A stretch of 64,000 nucleotides of DNA from Aquibacillus halophilus (GTDB lineage: Bacteria > Bacillota > Bacilli > Bacillales > Amphibacillaceae), in the NCBI RefSeq assembly GCF_009649745.1, contig NZ_WJNG01000005.1, positions 124,001 through 188,000 of the forward strand, read 5' to 3'. Positions 35,169 to 43,949 of this stretch are shown here, piece by piece. The notes beneath the pieces are model-generated. The model saw only the letters and a list, made by a program, of their open reading frames with translations, had not been told where the DNA came from and searched no databases. Positions within the stretch are counted from its first letter, which is position 1. Each line of letters begins with the position of its first letter. The translations under genes were made by a program, and so were the position numbers.

Positions 35169-35894
35169 CTATAAACTAAAATGCTCTAAACTTTGATCAA
35201 CAATATCCTGGTTTATACCAATATACCTAAGCGTAATATCTGGGGATGTATGATTGAAAATATGTTGCAACAACGCTACATTTTTGTTAATGGTATAATG
35301 CCAAAATCCAAAAGTCTTCCTTAGACTATGGGTTCCAAATTCCGTTATACCAACATTGTTTGCTGCTTTGTTTAATATTTTATATGCCTGAACCCTTTGA
35401 AGTGGTAAATCAGTCTTGTATGATGGAAATAAATACTCTTCTTCGTCCTTCCCCTCTATATACTCAGCAATGGTTTTCCGTAATTCTACATTAATTAAAA
35501 ATCTTTTACTTTTTCTTGTTTTCGTTTCTTTTAAAACAATGTGGGTTTTATGGCTAACATCGCTGACTCTTAGTGGAAGCAAATCACTAATTCTTAACCC
35601 AGTATTAATTCCCATAACAAATAAAAAATAATTGCGGTAAGAGTGTCGTCTTAATTCTTCCTTCATTGCATGTATTAGAAAACGATCTCGTATTGGTTGA
35701 ACAGTTTGCATCCCTTTACTTATTATTGCATGGTAATCAGATTTTATTGTTTCTTTTCTTTCAGGATTTTTAATTTTTGAGCGATTTAATTGATCTATCT
35801 TCCGGTTAAGTTCGTACTCTCCATATTTGTCTAAAAGATAGATATACTGACCATTCGTTAAAAATACATGATCACCGTACGAAATTTTCTCCAT
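35169..35894 (-). CDS. Tyrosine recombinase/integrase
   Basis: 241 residues. The N-terminal part is short; the catalytic domain carries R101 (GLRISDLLPLR), a Lys near 123-125, H189-R192 (HSLRK), H215 and the nucleophile Y224 (TLRYIGI). It is shorter than XerC or phage integrases and resembles stand-alone integrases of Bacilli. No phage gene or obvious att repeat was found, and it lies in a decayed region. RBS AAAGGAG. Its substrate site is unknown. Confidence 0.88.
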   Translation of the reverse strand: MEKISYGDHVFLTNGQYIYLLDKYGEYELNRKIDQLNRSKIKNPERKETIKSDYHAIISKGMQTVQPIRDRFLIHAMKEELRRHSYRNYFLFVMGINTGLRISDLLPLRVSDVSHKTHIVLKETKTRKSKRFLINVELRKTIAEYIEGKDEEEYLFPSYKTDLPLQRVQAYKILNKAANNVGITEFGTHSLRKTFGFWHYTINKNVALLQHIFNHTSPDITLRYIGINQDIVDQSLEHFSL

Positions 35895-36426
35895 TACAGT
35901 TCACTCCTTTAAATGCGGTTAATCTTTAATTCTATTAAATAATTTTAGTTATGGTTGAACTCCATTTCATTTACCAATATATGTAATGCAGAGAAAGGCT
36001 CTCAGACGAAATTAGATTAATGTGGATTGACTATCATCTTTCTAAATCCATTAGAGACGTTTATTTTTCAAAACAATATATACGACAATTCTTACAACAG
36101 TTATGATATTATCACTACTAATTTACAAAATATCCATGAACGTAATGATTCGATATGTATCATACCTTTATTTTACAGTAATTGAATGCGAATGGAAACC
36201 CTGAAACGACTTGTTTTCATTCAATTTCACAATGAAACATAATACATATTTTGTTTCATTCAAAATAATGTAAGTTTTAAAAAGTATAATTATTAACATA
36301 ACGATAATCATTTAATCTATTGATATTTCAATTTCAAAAGATAGATTATTTATAATGTTATTTTCATCAAAAAAATAAAAACCCCAAAGTCACTTTAGAG
36401 TTTTTTAAATAAAATCATTATTAGGT
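35895..36426. other. AT-rich intergenic region with GTTTCATTC-type repeats
   Basis: About 530 bases with no gene. Repeated motifs in both directions: GAATGGAAAC near 36190, TTTTCATTCAA at 36214, AATGAAAC at 36231 and GTTTCATTCAAA at 36253. A weak hairpin lies near 36372-36405. These could be recombinase arm sites, but this is unproven. Confidence 0.4.
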
Positions 36427-36558
36427 TCAAGATTCTGAGTTAATCCAAATAATCTCATTGATACGAAAATAGAATGTATAATCACGATCTTGAATTACAA
36501 CATAATCAGGTTTAGCGTCAGCAAATATTACGTTAACAGGACCATGCGAAGTATCTCC
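36427..36558 (-). pseudogene. Remnant of a DUF2642 (YuzF-like) protein
   Basis: A 43-codon open tail without start codon: HGPVNVIFADAKPDYVVIQD then YTFYFRINEIIWINSES. It matches the C-terminal end of YuzF-type DUF2642 spore-coat-related proteins; the N-terminal half is gone (TGA at 36561-36559). Confidence 0.55.
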
Positions 36559-36596
36559 TCATTTTTAATTTTCTCCGTTTTGTTACTATGAAAAAA

Positions 36597-37184
36597 CTAG
36601 TACTGCACTAAGTATTTATAGAAGGCCGGAAATTCTCGGATAAGAGAGTAGATATCACGAAATTGAAATATTTCTGCATGTGCCGAATACACTTTATCAA
36701 TTCCTACCTTTTGAAAAGCAAGTTTTGTCCTTGTTATGTGAAAGTATTGAGTAATTATCATAGCAGACTGGAATTCTAAATCATCCATTATTATTCTTGA
36801 ATTTCTTGCAGTCATAAATGAGTTATAACCATTACTATCTTCAATTATTCTATCCTTAGAAATTCCTAAACTAGTTAAATAGTCTTTCATTACTTTCGCT
36901 TCATCAAATCCTTCCACACCTATCCCACCACTTACAATTATATTATTAAAATATCCTTTCTTATAAAGCTCTGCTACTTTATCTAACCTTGCTTGCAATC
37001 TATTTGATGGTTCGCCATTTAATTCAACCTTATTCCCTAATACCACTGCTACATCAGCAACTACAAGTTCGTCATTAATTCCATCTATAACGATCACAAC
37101 TGAGTGAATAAAAAACCAAAAAAACATACTAATAATAAGGACTTTGATCAAACGTTTAATTTTTCGTTTTCTAGTATTCGTCAT
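36597..37184 (-). CDS. YdcF/ElyC-family (DUF218) membrane protein
   Basis: 195 residues. An N-terminal membrane helix (about 14-34), then the DUF218 domain: VVLGNKVELNGEPSNRLQARL, KGYFNNIIVSGGIG, DSNGYNSFMTARNS, QYFHITRTKLAFQKV. DUF218 proteins are of uncertain function; SanA and ElyC relatives affect the envelope. RBS GGAGGG. It is monocistronic. Confidence 0.85.
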   Translation of the reverse strand: MTNTRKRKIKRLIKVLIISMFFWFFIHSVVIVIDGINDELVVADVAVVLGNKVELNGEPSNRLQARLDKVAELYKKGYFNNIIVSGGIGVEGFDEAKVMKDYLTSLGISKDRIIEDSNGYNSFMTARNSRIIMDDLEFQSAMIITQYFHITRTKLAFQKVGIDKVYSAHAEIFQFRDIYSLIREFPAFYKYLVQY

Positions 37185-37301
37185 ACATGTCCCTCCTTTT
37201 CACCTTTAGTTCATCATACATTACAAATGTATAGTTATATAAAAATTAGTCACTTATCCCTTTAGGAATTAATTATTAATTTAAGCAAAAAATTTTAATT
37301 T

Positions 37302-37345
37302 AAAAAGAAAGTACAAATCCGCAAAGAATTTGCACTTTCTTTTTA
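37302..37345. terminator. Bidirectional hairpin terminator
   Basis: AAAAAGAAAGT pairs with ACTTTCTTTTT, with CAAAT/ATTTG above. It lies just downstream of the 46-residue Cys protein gene. Confidence 0.7.
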
Positions 37346-37349
37346 TATT

Positions 37350-37490
37350 TCAGAAAAATGTTTTTACTACTTCTTCTTGTTGTTTACATTGCTCGCAACA
37401 GTATTCTATTGTCATGGCATCCTCTTTAATAATGTGAGGCGTTTCTCGATTGCAGTTTTCACAAAATCTTTTTTCACGTATTTTCTCCAC
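37350..37490 (-). CDS. 46-residue Cys-rich (two CxxC) small protein
   Basis: GTG at 37490 gives MEKIREKRFCENCNRETPHI, then IKEDAMTIEYCCEQCKQQEE and six more residues. Two CxxC pairs suggest a zinc-ribbon knuckle. AAAGGTG lies about 10 bases upstream and a terminator directly follows. The family is not recognised, though similar anonymous zinc-knuckle proteins are common in Bacillaceae. Confidence 0.55.
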   Translation of the reverse strand: MEKIREKRFCENCNRETPHIIKEDAMTIEYCCEQCKQQEEVVKTFF

Positions 37491-37552
37491 TTCAAGACCA
37501 CACCTTTATAAGTTTATAGTATAGGTATAACCAGTGAAATAAAAATTACTCA

Positions 37553-38461
37553 TTAAGATGGCTTTGTATCAACTGGTCTACGATTTGGATTTAGGAGTGC
37601 AATTCTACCATCCTCAAGGACAACTTGAAGTTTATTGGAATCACTAATACCTATTGAATCTAAATAGTCCCTAGGAACTTGAATTCGACCAGCATTATCT
37701 AACACAGCATATTCTATATGTGTATCGTCTTCTACATTTGTTTCATTGAGAGTATTTTCGTTCATTATATCGGAATAAATGGAACGACGTAAGATTTCAC
37801 TAGAAGTTTTTCCGTCCCTGATGGCAACCACACGATCCATCTTTCTAGTTAGTTGCATATCGTGAGTAACAATAACAACAGTTACCCCCAGATTGCGATT
37901 TAGCTCTCTAAAAACATCTAAGATGATGTCAGCAGTTTTTGTATCAACACTTCCAGTTGGTTCATCTGCTAATAGCAAGCTAGGATTATTTGATAACGAA
38001 ATCGCAATAGCAACCCTTTGCTGCTCACCACCTGATAACATATTAAGTTTACTATTTATTCGATGCCCCATGCCAATCATTTCTAATAACTCTTTAGCGC
38101 GATCACGTTTATAGCGACCTTTTAACAGCATCGGAAGCTCTACATTTTCAACCGCAGTTAAATATGGTACTAGATTCCTTGCATTATTTTGCCAAATGAA
38201 GCCAACTGTATCGCGCTTATATTGTACAAGTTCTTTATCTGTGAGACGTAACAGATCTCTGTCATTAATAATGAGCTTTCCAGCTGTTGGACGATCTAAT
38301 CCACCCAGCATATTAAGTAAAGTGGATTTCCCGCTTCCACTATTACCGATGATTCCCATCATCTCACCATCTTCTACCTGTAAATCTAGACCCTGCAACG
38401 CCATTACTTCGTGCTCGTCATCAATTTTATAGATTTTCACTAAGTTTTCACATGTTATCAT
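37553..38461 (-). CDS. ABC transporter ATP-binding protein fused to an AbrB-like DNA-binding domain
   Basis: 302 residues. ABC domain (about 1-225): Walker A GNSGSGKST, Q-loop WQNNARNL, signature LSGGEQQR, Walker B LLLADEPTGSVD, H-loop VTHD. The C-terminal about 50 residues (YAVLDNAGRIQVPRDYLDSIGI then KLQVVLEDGRIALLNP) are SpoVT/AbrB-like swapped-hairpin sequence. The fusion is unusual: the ATPase could bind DNA or form a tetramer. Start ATG 38461 overlaps the FtsX stop; AGGTGAGG upstream. It is the second ATPase of this operon. Confidence 0.82.
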   Translation of the reverse strand: MITCENLVKIYKIDDEHEVMALQGLDLQVEDGEMMGIIGNSGSGKSTLLNMLGGLDRPTAGKLIINDRDLLRLTDKELVQYKRDTVGFIWQNNARNLVPYLTAVENVELPMLLKGRYKRDRAKELLEMIGMGHRINSKLNMLSGGEQQRVAIAISLSNNPSLLLADEPTGSVDTKTADIILDVFRELNRNLGVTVVIVTHDMQLTRKMDRVVAIRDGKTSSEILRRSIYSDIMNENTLNETNVEDDTHIEYAVLDNAGRIQVPRDYLDSIGISDSNKLQVVLEDGRIALLNPNRRPVDTKPS

Positions 38462-38462
38462 A

Positions 38463-41306
38463 TTAATCCTCACCTAACTTTATCGCTTGATGAATTTTGA
38501 TTTTTCTCAACAACACAACTAAGATTGATAATCCAACAACAAACATAAATGTAACAAACAAGTATATTTTCATCTCATCACTCGAATCAAAAACCACTAC
38601 AAATGGTGGTACCATTGTTTGAGGATTAAAGGTTAACTGAAACAGTGGGACAAATAGTTTACTTGTAACCCCTCCAATAATCACTCCAAGAAAACACGCT
38701 ATTCCAGAAGTCATTACTTGCTCCCATATTAGAATGCCAATAAGTTTCGGCATGGGAATCCCCATTGCCCGGTAGACTCCATACTGTAATGTTCTAGATT
38801 TAATTGTTAATATCCAGTACAAGAGAAACCCAATAAAGGTAACAAAAATTGAAATAATAAACCCTAGAGTTAAAGTACCGTTTAACCCTAGCAAAAACGC
38901 ACTATTTTTCAATTCAATAATTTGTGGCTGTACATCTACCATGTTCATTACAGGTATCTGTTCTTTTTTAATACTTTCATATAAGGAATTTCTCGTACTG
39001 TTTGGTTTTACCTTCAACCAGGCTTGGTATGGTTCTAGCCCCATTAAATTTTGTACGTAGGATAAGTTCGTTACAATCAGTGTTGGATTAGCATTATCTT
39101 CTTTTATTTCCAAAGGGTTAAAAGAAGGCCAATAATCTACGATCCCATAGACAACAAATTCGGCCGAATCAGACCCATCCCATTGTAAAGTAATATAATC
39201 TCCCTCTTTAACTCCCAAAGATGTCGAAACCGATTTCGAAATCAGCGCTGCACTAGGTTCACTTGCAATGAGATTTAAATATTCATACCAATGATGTGGA
39301 AGTAATGTGGGTTTAAACCATGCCGTTTGACCAAATTTTTTGGGTTCAATCGCCATTAACTCCGCAGAAAAGATGCTTTTTCCTTTACCTTCAACATTTA
39401 CGTTGTCCATAGTGAAAACCCTTGTTGCGTTCTCAACATCTTCTAATTCTAAAATAGGTTCAAATGGAGGTTCAGTGTAGACTACTTCTTTAGAGTTTGT
39501 ATCCGTATCTTCTTCTTCACCTGATGGTGTATCTGGAGCATAAGCTGACGTCGTTGCTTCATTGGTTTCCCATCTTACATCAAGAGTTATATCCGCTCCA
39601 TTTTGGTAACGAATTTGTTCCACAAGATTATTATTTATTGTTCTTGCTGCACTCGCGCTATAAACACCTATTCCTATTGTCATTATTAGAAATAGCATTA
39701 AAAACTGATATTGTTTTGCGGACCTGCTTACTTGAAGAAATGTTGAATATAAGGAAATAGACCAAAATCTTTCTCCTATTTTGTATATAAGCTTCAATAC
39801 AAGTGGATAAATCCGTAAGATAAACAAACCAAAGCCAATTATGAAAATAGCAGGAAGAAAGAAAAGAATAGGATCGATATACATTTCACCATCTGCCATT
39901 GTTAAAGAGGTATTATCTCTTTGCTTTTGAAATGAGTACAAACCATAGATAGAAACTCCAATCAATGTTAGATCAAATATAATGGAATACCATTTATAAT
40001 GATTAACTGAATTGGCTAAATTTTGTTTGTGATTAACTATACTTTGATTAGAGGCAAAGTACACAGGAATCATGATCATTAAAATTGAAGCTAATACAGC
40101 AAACAATGCATAAAGATAGGATTCTGGCAGAATTTCTGTCGGTAGCGCAGTTCTTTGAACAAACTCCAAAAAACCATTTGTTCCTCCGAGTATATTACAA
40201 AGTAGTAGTCCTAAATATGGACCAATTGCTAATGCAACTATACCGAGAATAGCTATTTCAGTGAAGTATATTAGTAATATCTGAGCCCTTTTTGCCCCCC
40301 TACTTGTAAAAACGGCTATTTCATTTAATTGACGATTTATAATCAAACGAGAAACCATATATAAGTAAATTCCTAGCATTACTAGTACAGGAACATTTAA
40401 AGACCATAACATCGTTTTCAGCTGATCGCTTCGTGTTTCAAATGTTTTCAAAACATCTTGAATTGGAAAATCAACAAGTATAATGGTCTCCATTAAACTA
40501 CTAACCTCTGCATTGACTTTCCTGTCTAACCCTAGCAATCCAGGAATACTTTCTATTTTCATCTCTGTATAGTCAAAGACCGTAACAAATTTTCCTGTTT
40601 CTAATAAGTTTTTATTGTTTTCAATAAGTTCATTCTTAAATAATTCTTCGAAGACGATAAAATCTTTACTGTAGGAGTCAGGTGGCAACACCCAGTACGG
40701 TTCACTAGTATTTTTAGCTATAAACGTTCCTACTGGTTTTACTTGAATCTTAGAGTCACCTTCACCAATTGTAAAAGTAGTTCCGATAACCATATCTCGA
40801 TCCAAAAGTGCTTTCTCCGTAACTAATGTCTCATACACACCCTCGACTATGGTCTTGCTGGGTAGTTTACCGTCGGTTATCGTAATATGATCCTCAATAG
40901 ATGTAAATGAAACTATTCTTCCGCTTAATTCTTGGGTTGATTGAGCTTCTAATTCACTAGTAACTTTCATTGGTGTAGTACTTAGGATACTAAGGTCTGT
41001 CACAGTTGGAACTTCTGTGTTACCAATTAGATCACTATTAACTTCTTCAACAGTATCCAGGACTGTTAGACGGTCTATTTCTTCATCTTTAGAAAAATTG
41101 ACAGAATAGGAAAAAGTAGTTGGATAACTGTTATTTTCCAATTGATAGTTTTCTAGATCCCCCAATAGTAATTTTTGCATAACACTAGAAGTGTACGTTG
41201 GAATACTTGATACAAGGGAAACAGTAATAAGTAAACCTAGGAATAAGCTACCTGTCAGCCATCGATTGCTCAACATTTTTCTGAAGATTATTTTAAAGAT
41301 TGTCAT
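38463..41306 (-). CDS. Large FtsX-like ABC permease
   Basis: 947 residues. A helix at about 18-38, a large extracellular domain, then a multi-helix FtsX core (about 305-470), further extracellular sequence and four final helices (about 830-945). FtsX domains with MacB-type domains couple ATP hydrolysis to work outside the membrane. It lies between the HlyD-type adaptor and the ATPase-AbrB gene. Start at 41306, 15 bases after the adaptor stop. Substrate unknown; lipoprotein or peptide export is typical. Confidence 0.82.
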   Translation of the reverse strand: MTIFKIIFRKMLSNRWLTGSLFLGLLITVSLVSSIPTYTSSVMQKLLLGDLENYQLENNSYPTTFSYSVNFSKDEEIDRLTVLDTVEEVNSDLIGNTEVPTVTDLSILSTTPMKVTSELEAQSTQELSGRIVSFTSIEDHITITDGKLPSKTIVEGVYETLVTEKALLDRDMVIGTTFTIGEGDSKIQVKPVGTFIAKNTSEPYWVLPPDSYSKDFIVFEELFKNELIENNKNLLETGKFVTVFDYTEMKIESIPGLLGLDRKVNAEVSSLMETIILVDFPIQDVLKTFETRSDQLKTMLWSLNVPVLVMLGIYLYMVSRLIINRQLNEIAVFTSRGAKRAQILLIYFTEIAILGIVALAIGPYLGLLLCNILGGTNGFLEFVQRTALPTEILPESYLYALFAVLASILMIMIPVYFASNQSIVNHKQNLANSVNHYKWYSIIFDLTLIGVSIYGLYSFQKQRDNTSLTMADGEMYIDPILFFLPAIFIIGFGLFILRIYPLVLKLIYKIGERFWSISLYSTFLQVSRSAKQYQFLMLFLIMTIGIGVYSASAARTINNNLVEQIRYQNGADITLDVRWETNEATTSAYAPDTPSGEEEDTDTNSKEVVYTEPPFEPILELEDVENATRVFTMDNVNVEGKGKSIFSAELMAIEPKKFGQTAWFKPTLLPHHWYEYLNLIASEPSAALISKSVSTSLGVKEGDYITLQWDGSDSAEFVVYGIVDYWPSFNPLEIKEDNANPTLIVTNLSYVQNLMGLEPYQAWLKVKPNSTRNSLYESIKKEQIPVMNMVDVQPQIIELKNSAFLLGLNGTLTLGFIISIFVTFIGFLLYWILTIKSRTLQYGVYRAMGIPMPKLIGILIWEQVMTSGIACFLGVIIGGVTSKLFVPLFQLTFNPQTMVPPFVVVFDSSDEMKIYLFVTFMFVVGLSILVVLLRKIKIHQAIKLGED

Positions 41307-41321
41307 GCTTATCCCACCTTC

Positions 41322-42353
41322 CTACTTAAGAATGACTTTGTCCCCTTCTTTTAACCCCTTTAATACTTCCACTTCTGTATCTGAAACAATGCCAGGCTCA
41401 ATATCTATTTCACGCTTGGTATTGTCAACAAGTACCTGTACAAAGGTTCGTCCAAAAGAAGTTCGAAGACCGTTTTTCGGTATAATTAGGGTATCTTCAC
41501 TATTTGCTGTGATTATCTCAATATTAACTGATCCACCAATTTCAACTTCTATCTCTTCAGGATTTTTCAAGTCAATAAGGAGGCTTCTCTTATATAAGTC
41601 AGGGTCTTTGTTTACAATATCTTCTGGAACGGTTTCAGGAGTTTGAACAATTTCACCTTGTACGCTCTCACCATTTATTGAAATGTTCACATTCATGCCA
41701 ACCTTTGTATCTGAGAGATCACTAGCAGTCATTGTTGAATAAATAAGTTGTAGATTTGAACTATCAGCAACTTGAACAATTGATTGGAATGCTTCAACAT
41801 TTTCTCCTAAGTTTTGGTCAGTAACAAAAGTGATAATTCCACTTATTGGAGAGGTAATTCTAGAGCTAGATAATTGGTTTCTTAGCTGTGTCAAACGTAA
41901 TTCCAATCCCTTTTTCTGTAATTCTGCAATTTTGATTGAAAAAGTATCAGTAGCTTGTTCTCTTATTTGTTGTAAGCGTAAATCAGCTATTTGATGTTCA
42001 ATTTCTAACTGATTAATTTCATAAGCAAGATCTCCACTATCTATTTCAGCTAAGAGTTGGCCCTTTTCTACAACGTCCCCTTCTGAAACATGAATTTCCT
42101 GTAAACGTCCTCCTGATTGTTCATAAGAAAGAGTTTCACTGCTAGCAGGGATGAAACTAGCATTTCCTGTAATTCGTTGTAACACTTCTCCACTTTGCAC
42201 TTCCGCTACATCGTATTCTACTTTTGCCGGTTCTACTAAAGGTGGGGCTAACACTTTTTCTTCTTCAGCCAAAAGGGAGCAAGCAGAGATTGAAATAAGA
42301 AATGGTAATATAGTAATTAGTACTAATCTATTAGAATATTTCTTGTGTTTCAT
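41322..42353 (-). CDS. HlyD/RND-type periplasmic adaptor-like lipoprotein
   Basis: 343 residues from ATG 42353. Signal peptide ending in lipobox ISAC (Cys near residue 25), so a lipoprotein. Barrel and lipoyl half-motifs GRLQEIHVSEGDVVEKGQLLAEID, a coiled-coil hairpin rich in Leu/Gln (about 105-150), then VQVADSSNLQLIYST. MacA-like partner of the MacB/FtsX system in Gram-positives. It overlaps the upstream ATPase stop by 23 bases; a TTG at 42359 is an alternative start. GGAGG is upstream. Confidence 0.8.
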   Translation of the reverse strand: MKHKKYSNRLVLITILPFLISISACSLLAEEEKVLAPPLVEPAKVEYDVAEVQSGEVLQRITGNASFIPASSETLSYEQSGGRLQEIHVSEGDVVEKGQLLAEIDSGDLAYEINQLEIEHQIADLRLQQIREQATDTFSIKIAELQKKGLELRLTQLRNQLSSSRITSPISGIITFVTDQNLGENVEAFQSIVQVADSSNLQLIYSTMTASDLSDTKVGMNVNISINGESVQGEIVQTPETVPEDIVNKDPDLYKRSLLIDLKNPEEIEVEIGGSVNIEIITANSEDTLIIPKNGLRTSFGRTFVQVLVDNTKREIDIEPGIVSDTEVEVLKGLKEGDKVILK

Positions 42354-43023
42354 TTTCAATTTGACCATCCTCCAATGTATAAACATGATCCAATATCTCC
42401 AAAATACCTGGGTCATGTGTAGTCATGATAATTGTGGTTTTTTTGTTACTCGTAAGCTCCTTAAAAGCATTTATAATATGGAAGGCCATTTTAGAATCTA
42501 GCTCTGCGGTTGGTTCATCAGCTAATATTAAGGAGGGCTTTGGTGCAATAGCACGAGCAATGGCAACTCGTTGTTGTTCCCCACCGGACAGTTCATATGG
42601 CCGATGTTTGGCTCTTTTTGTTAAACCAACTAACTCTATTGAATCTCTAATTCTATCTTTCCAATCTTCTTTTGAAACTCCAGAAATTCTTAAACCAAAT
42701 TCAATGTTTTCTTCAACAGTCATTAAGGGAACTAAACCAAAGGATTGAAAGATGATACCTATATTTGTTCTTCTGAATTCAGAGCTTTGTTTTTCTGTGT
42801 AGTCATTAATCAGGGAGTTCCGAAAATATATTTCTCCTTTTGTTGGTTTATCTAGCCCTGCAATTAGATTCAACAATGTTGTTTTTCCAGAACCGGATCT
42901 CCCTTTTAGGGCTGTTAAACTATGTGGGGGAATGGTCATATCTATACCGCTTAAAACTTGAACCTTTCTATCGCCTTTCCCGAAAACTCTTTCAACATCT
43001 TTTACTGAGATAATCGGTTCCAT
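42331..43023 (-). CDS. ABC transporter ATP-binding protein (MacB/LolD-type)
   Basis: 230 residues. Walker A GRSGSGKTT at about 40-48, Q-loop FQSFGLVP, signature LSGGEQQRV, Walker B LILADEPTAELD, H-loop TTHDPG. It is the first gene of a four-gene operon with an adaptor, a large FtsX permease and a second ATPase with an AbrB-like tail. ATG at 43023; the ribosome site is modest (AAAAGAAAG). No clear promoter chosen. Confidence 0.88.
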   Translation of the reverse strand: MEPIISVKDVERVFGKGDRKVQVLSGIDMTIPPHSLTALKGRSGSGKTTLLNLIAGLDKPTKGEIYFRNSLINDYTEKQSSEFRRTNIGIIFQSFGLVPLMTVEENIEFGLRISGVSKEDWKDRIRDSIELVGLTKRAKHRPYELSGGEQQRVAIARAIAPKPSLILADEPTAELDSKMAFHIINAFKELTSNKKTTIIMTTHDPGILEILDHVYTLEDGQIENETQEIF

Positions 43024-43205
43024 ATACTCACTACTTTCTTTTAGACTTATATATATTTAGATAACGCTTACATTTTAACGTGACTAACTATGTAAAAGAC
43101 ACAAATTTTATTCAATAGTAATAGATTACCATATTTTTGTATTTATTTAATGAAAACTTTATAACTTTTTCAAAATTATAAAATTATAAGTATTTTATCT
43201 ATAAA

Positions 43206-43232
43206 GGAGATGGTTTAATAGTTACCATCCCC
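43206..43232 (-). terminator. Hairpin downstream of the chemotaxis-receptor remnant
   Basis: GGAGATGGT/ACCATCCCC stem with a 9-base loop; only a short T run on the minus strand. The 43024-43278 gap has nothing else recognised. Confidence 0.4.
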
Positions 43233-43278
43233 TCTTTTCATTTTTTTAAAAATTCTAATCAATATTTAATTAACTATT

Positions 43279-43521
43279 TCAAATTTTAAAATGACGAACA
43301 AGTCAATTCAACTCATCGGATAATTCAGCTAATTCTTCAGAGTTAGTTGTTACTTCTTCCTTGGTACTACTAGCTTGTTCAGCAACTGCTGAAGTTTCTT
43401 CTACACCTGCTGCAGACTCTTCTGAAACAGTAGCAATTTCTTCAATTGAATTACCCATGTCTTGGCTTGCTGATGAAATAGTAGAAAGATTATCAATCTC
43501 TAGTTTGAAATGGAGTAATAC
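43279..43521 (-). pseudogene. Methyl-accepting chemotaxis protein, C-terminal remnant
   Basis: One minus-strand frame reads KLEIDNLSTISSASQDMGNSIEEIATVSEESAAGVEETSAVAEQASSTKEEVTTNSEELAELSDELN, then TGA, then LVRHFKI and a stop. This is the conserved signalling-end coil of an MCP. The N-terminal part is missing and the frame starts after a stop at 43524-43522; the internal TGA probably replaces CGA. A plus-strand frame there is only its shadow. Confidence 0.7.
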
Positions 43522-43702
43522 TCATTTATGTAGGGATAAAGAAAGGAGTTGTAAAAATAGTCTTATACTTTTCATAATAATATCTTTATTTTTTCGATTT
43601 TCAACATAATTCATCGTATTTCTTGATTGTTTATTATTTATCCGTTGTGTAATCAGACAAGTTTTTGAATTCGTATAATGTAATAAGAAAGGAGGACTTG
43701 AC

Positions 43703-43861
43703 TTGAAGCAACTCGAATGGCAGATGGTATTGTTTGTTGGCACTTTTCTTGCTCATGACTTGTGGATTTATTCTGGACTCCCACAGCTTTACTATTGGGA
43801 TGTGAAGAGGGACCATTTTAAAAAAATAAAAAATAAAGACGATAAAAACAAGATAACATAA
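43703..43861 (+). CDS. 52-residue small membrane protein
   Basis: TTG start at 43703, 7 bases after AAAGGAGG. It reads MKQLEWQMVLFVGTFLAHDL then WIYSGLPQLYYWDVKRDHFKK and a Lys-rich tail. One hydrophobic helix at about 8-24 with an aromatic juxtamembrane strip. Not recognised; its own terminator follows at 43882. Confidence 0.6.
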   Translation: MKQLEWQMVLFVGTFLAHDLWIYSGLPQLYYWDVKRDHFKKIKNKDDKNKIT

Positions 43862-43881
43862 TTGTTCCTTATTTGTATTAT

Positions 43882-43909
43882 AAAAAGAGGCTCTAAAAAG
43901 CCTCTTTTT
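43882..43909 (+). terminator. Intrinsic terminator
   Basis: Perfect 11-bp stem AAAAAGAGGCT/AGCCTCTTTTT with loop CTAAAA. It could also serve the convergent ABC-2 operon. Confidence 0.8.
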
Positions 43910-43949
43910 ATTCTTTAAACCTTATACTATTAAATCATACCTTTACTAT

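Noticed and set aside
36303-36312. Fur-box-like GATAATCATT
   Set aside because: Only a partial match to the 19-base consensus, with no iron-related gene nearby.
43361-43609. Plus-strand frame over the chemoreceptor remnant
   Set aside because: It is the antisense of the MCP coiled coil, whose minus-strand sequence is clearly conserved.
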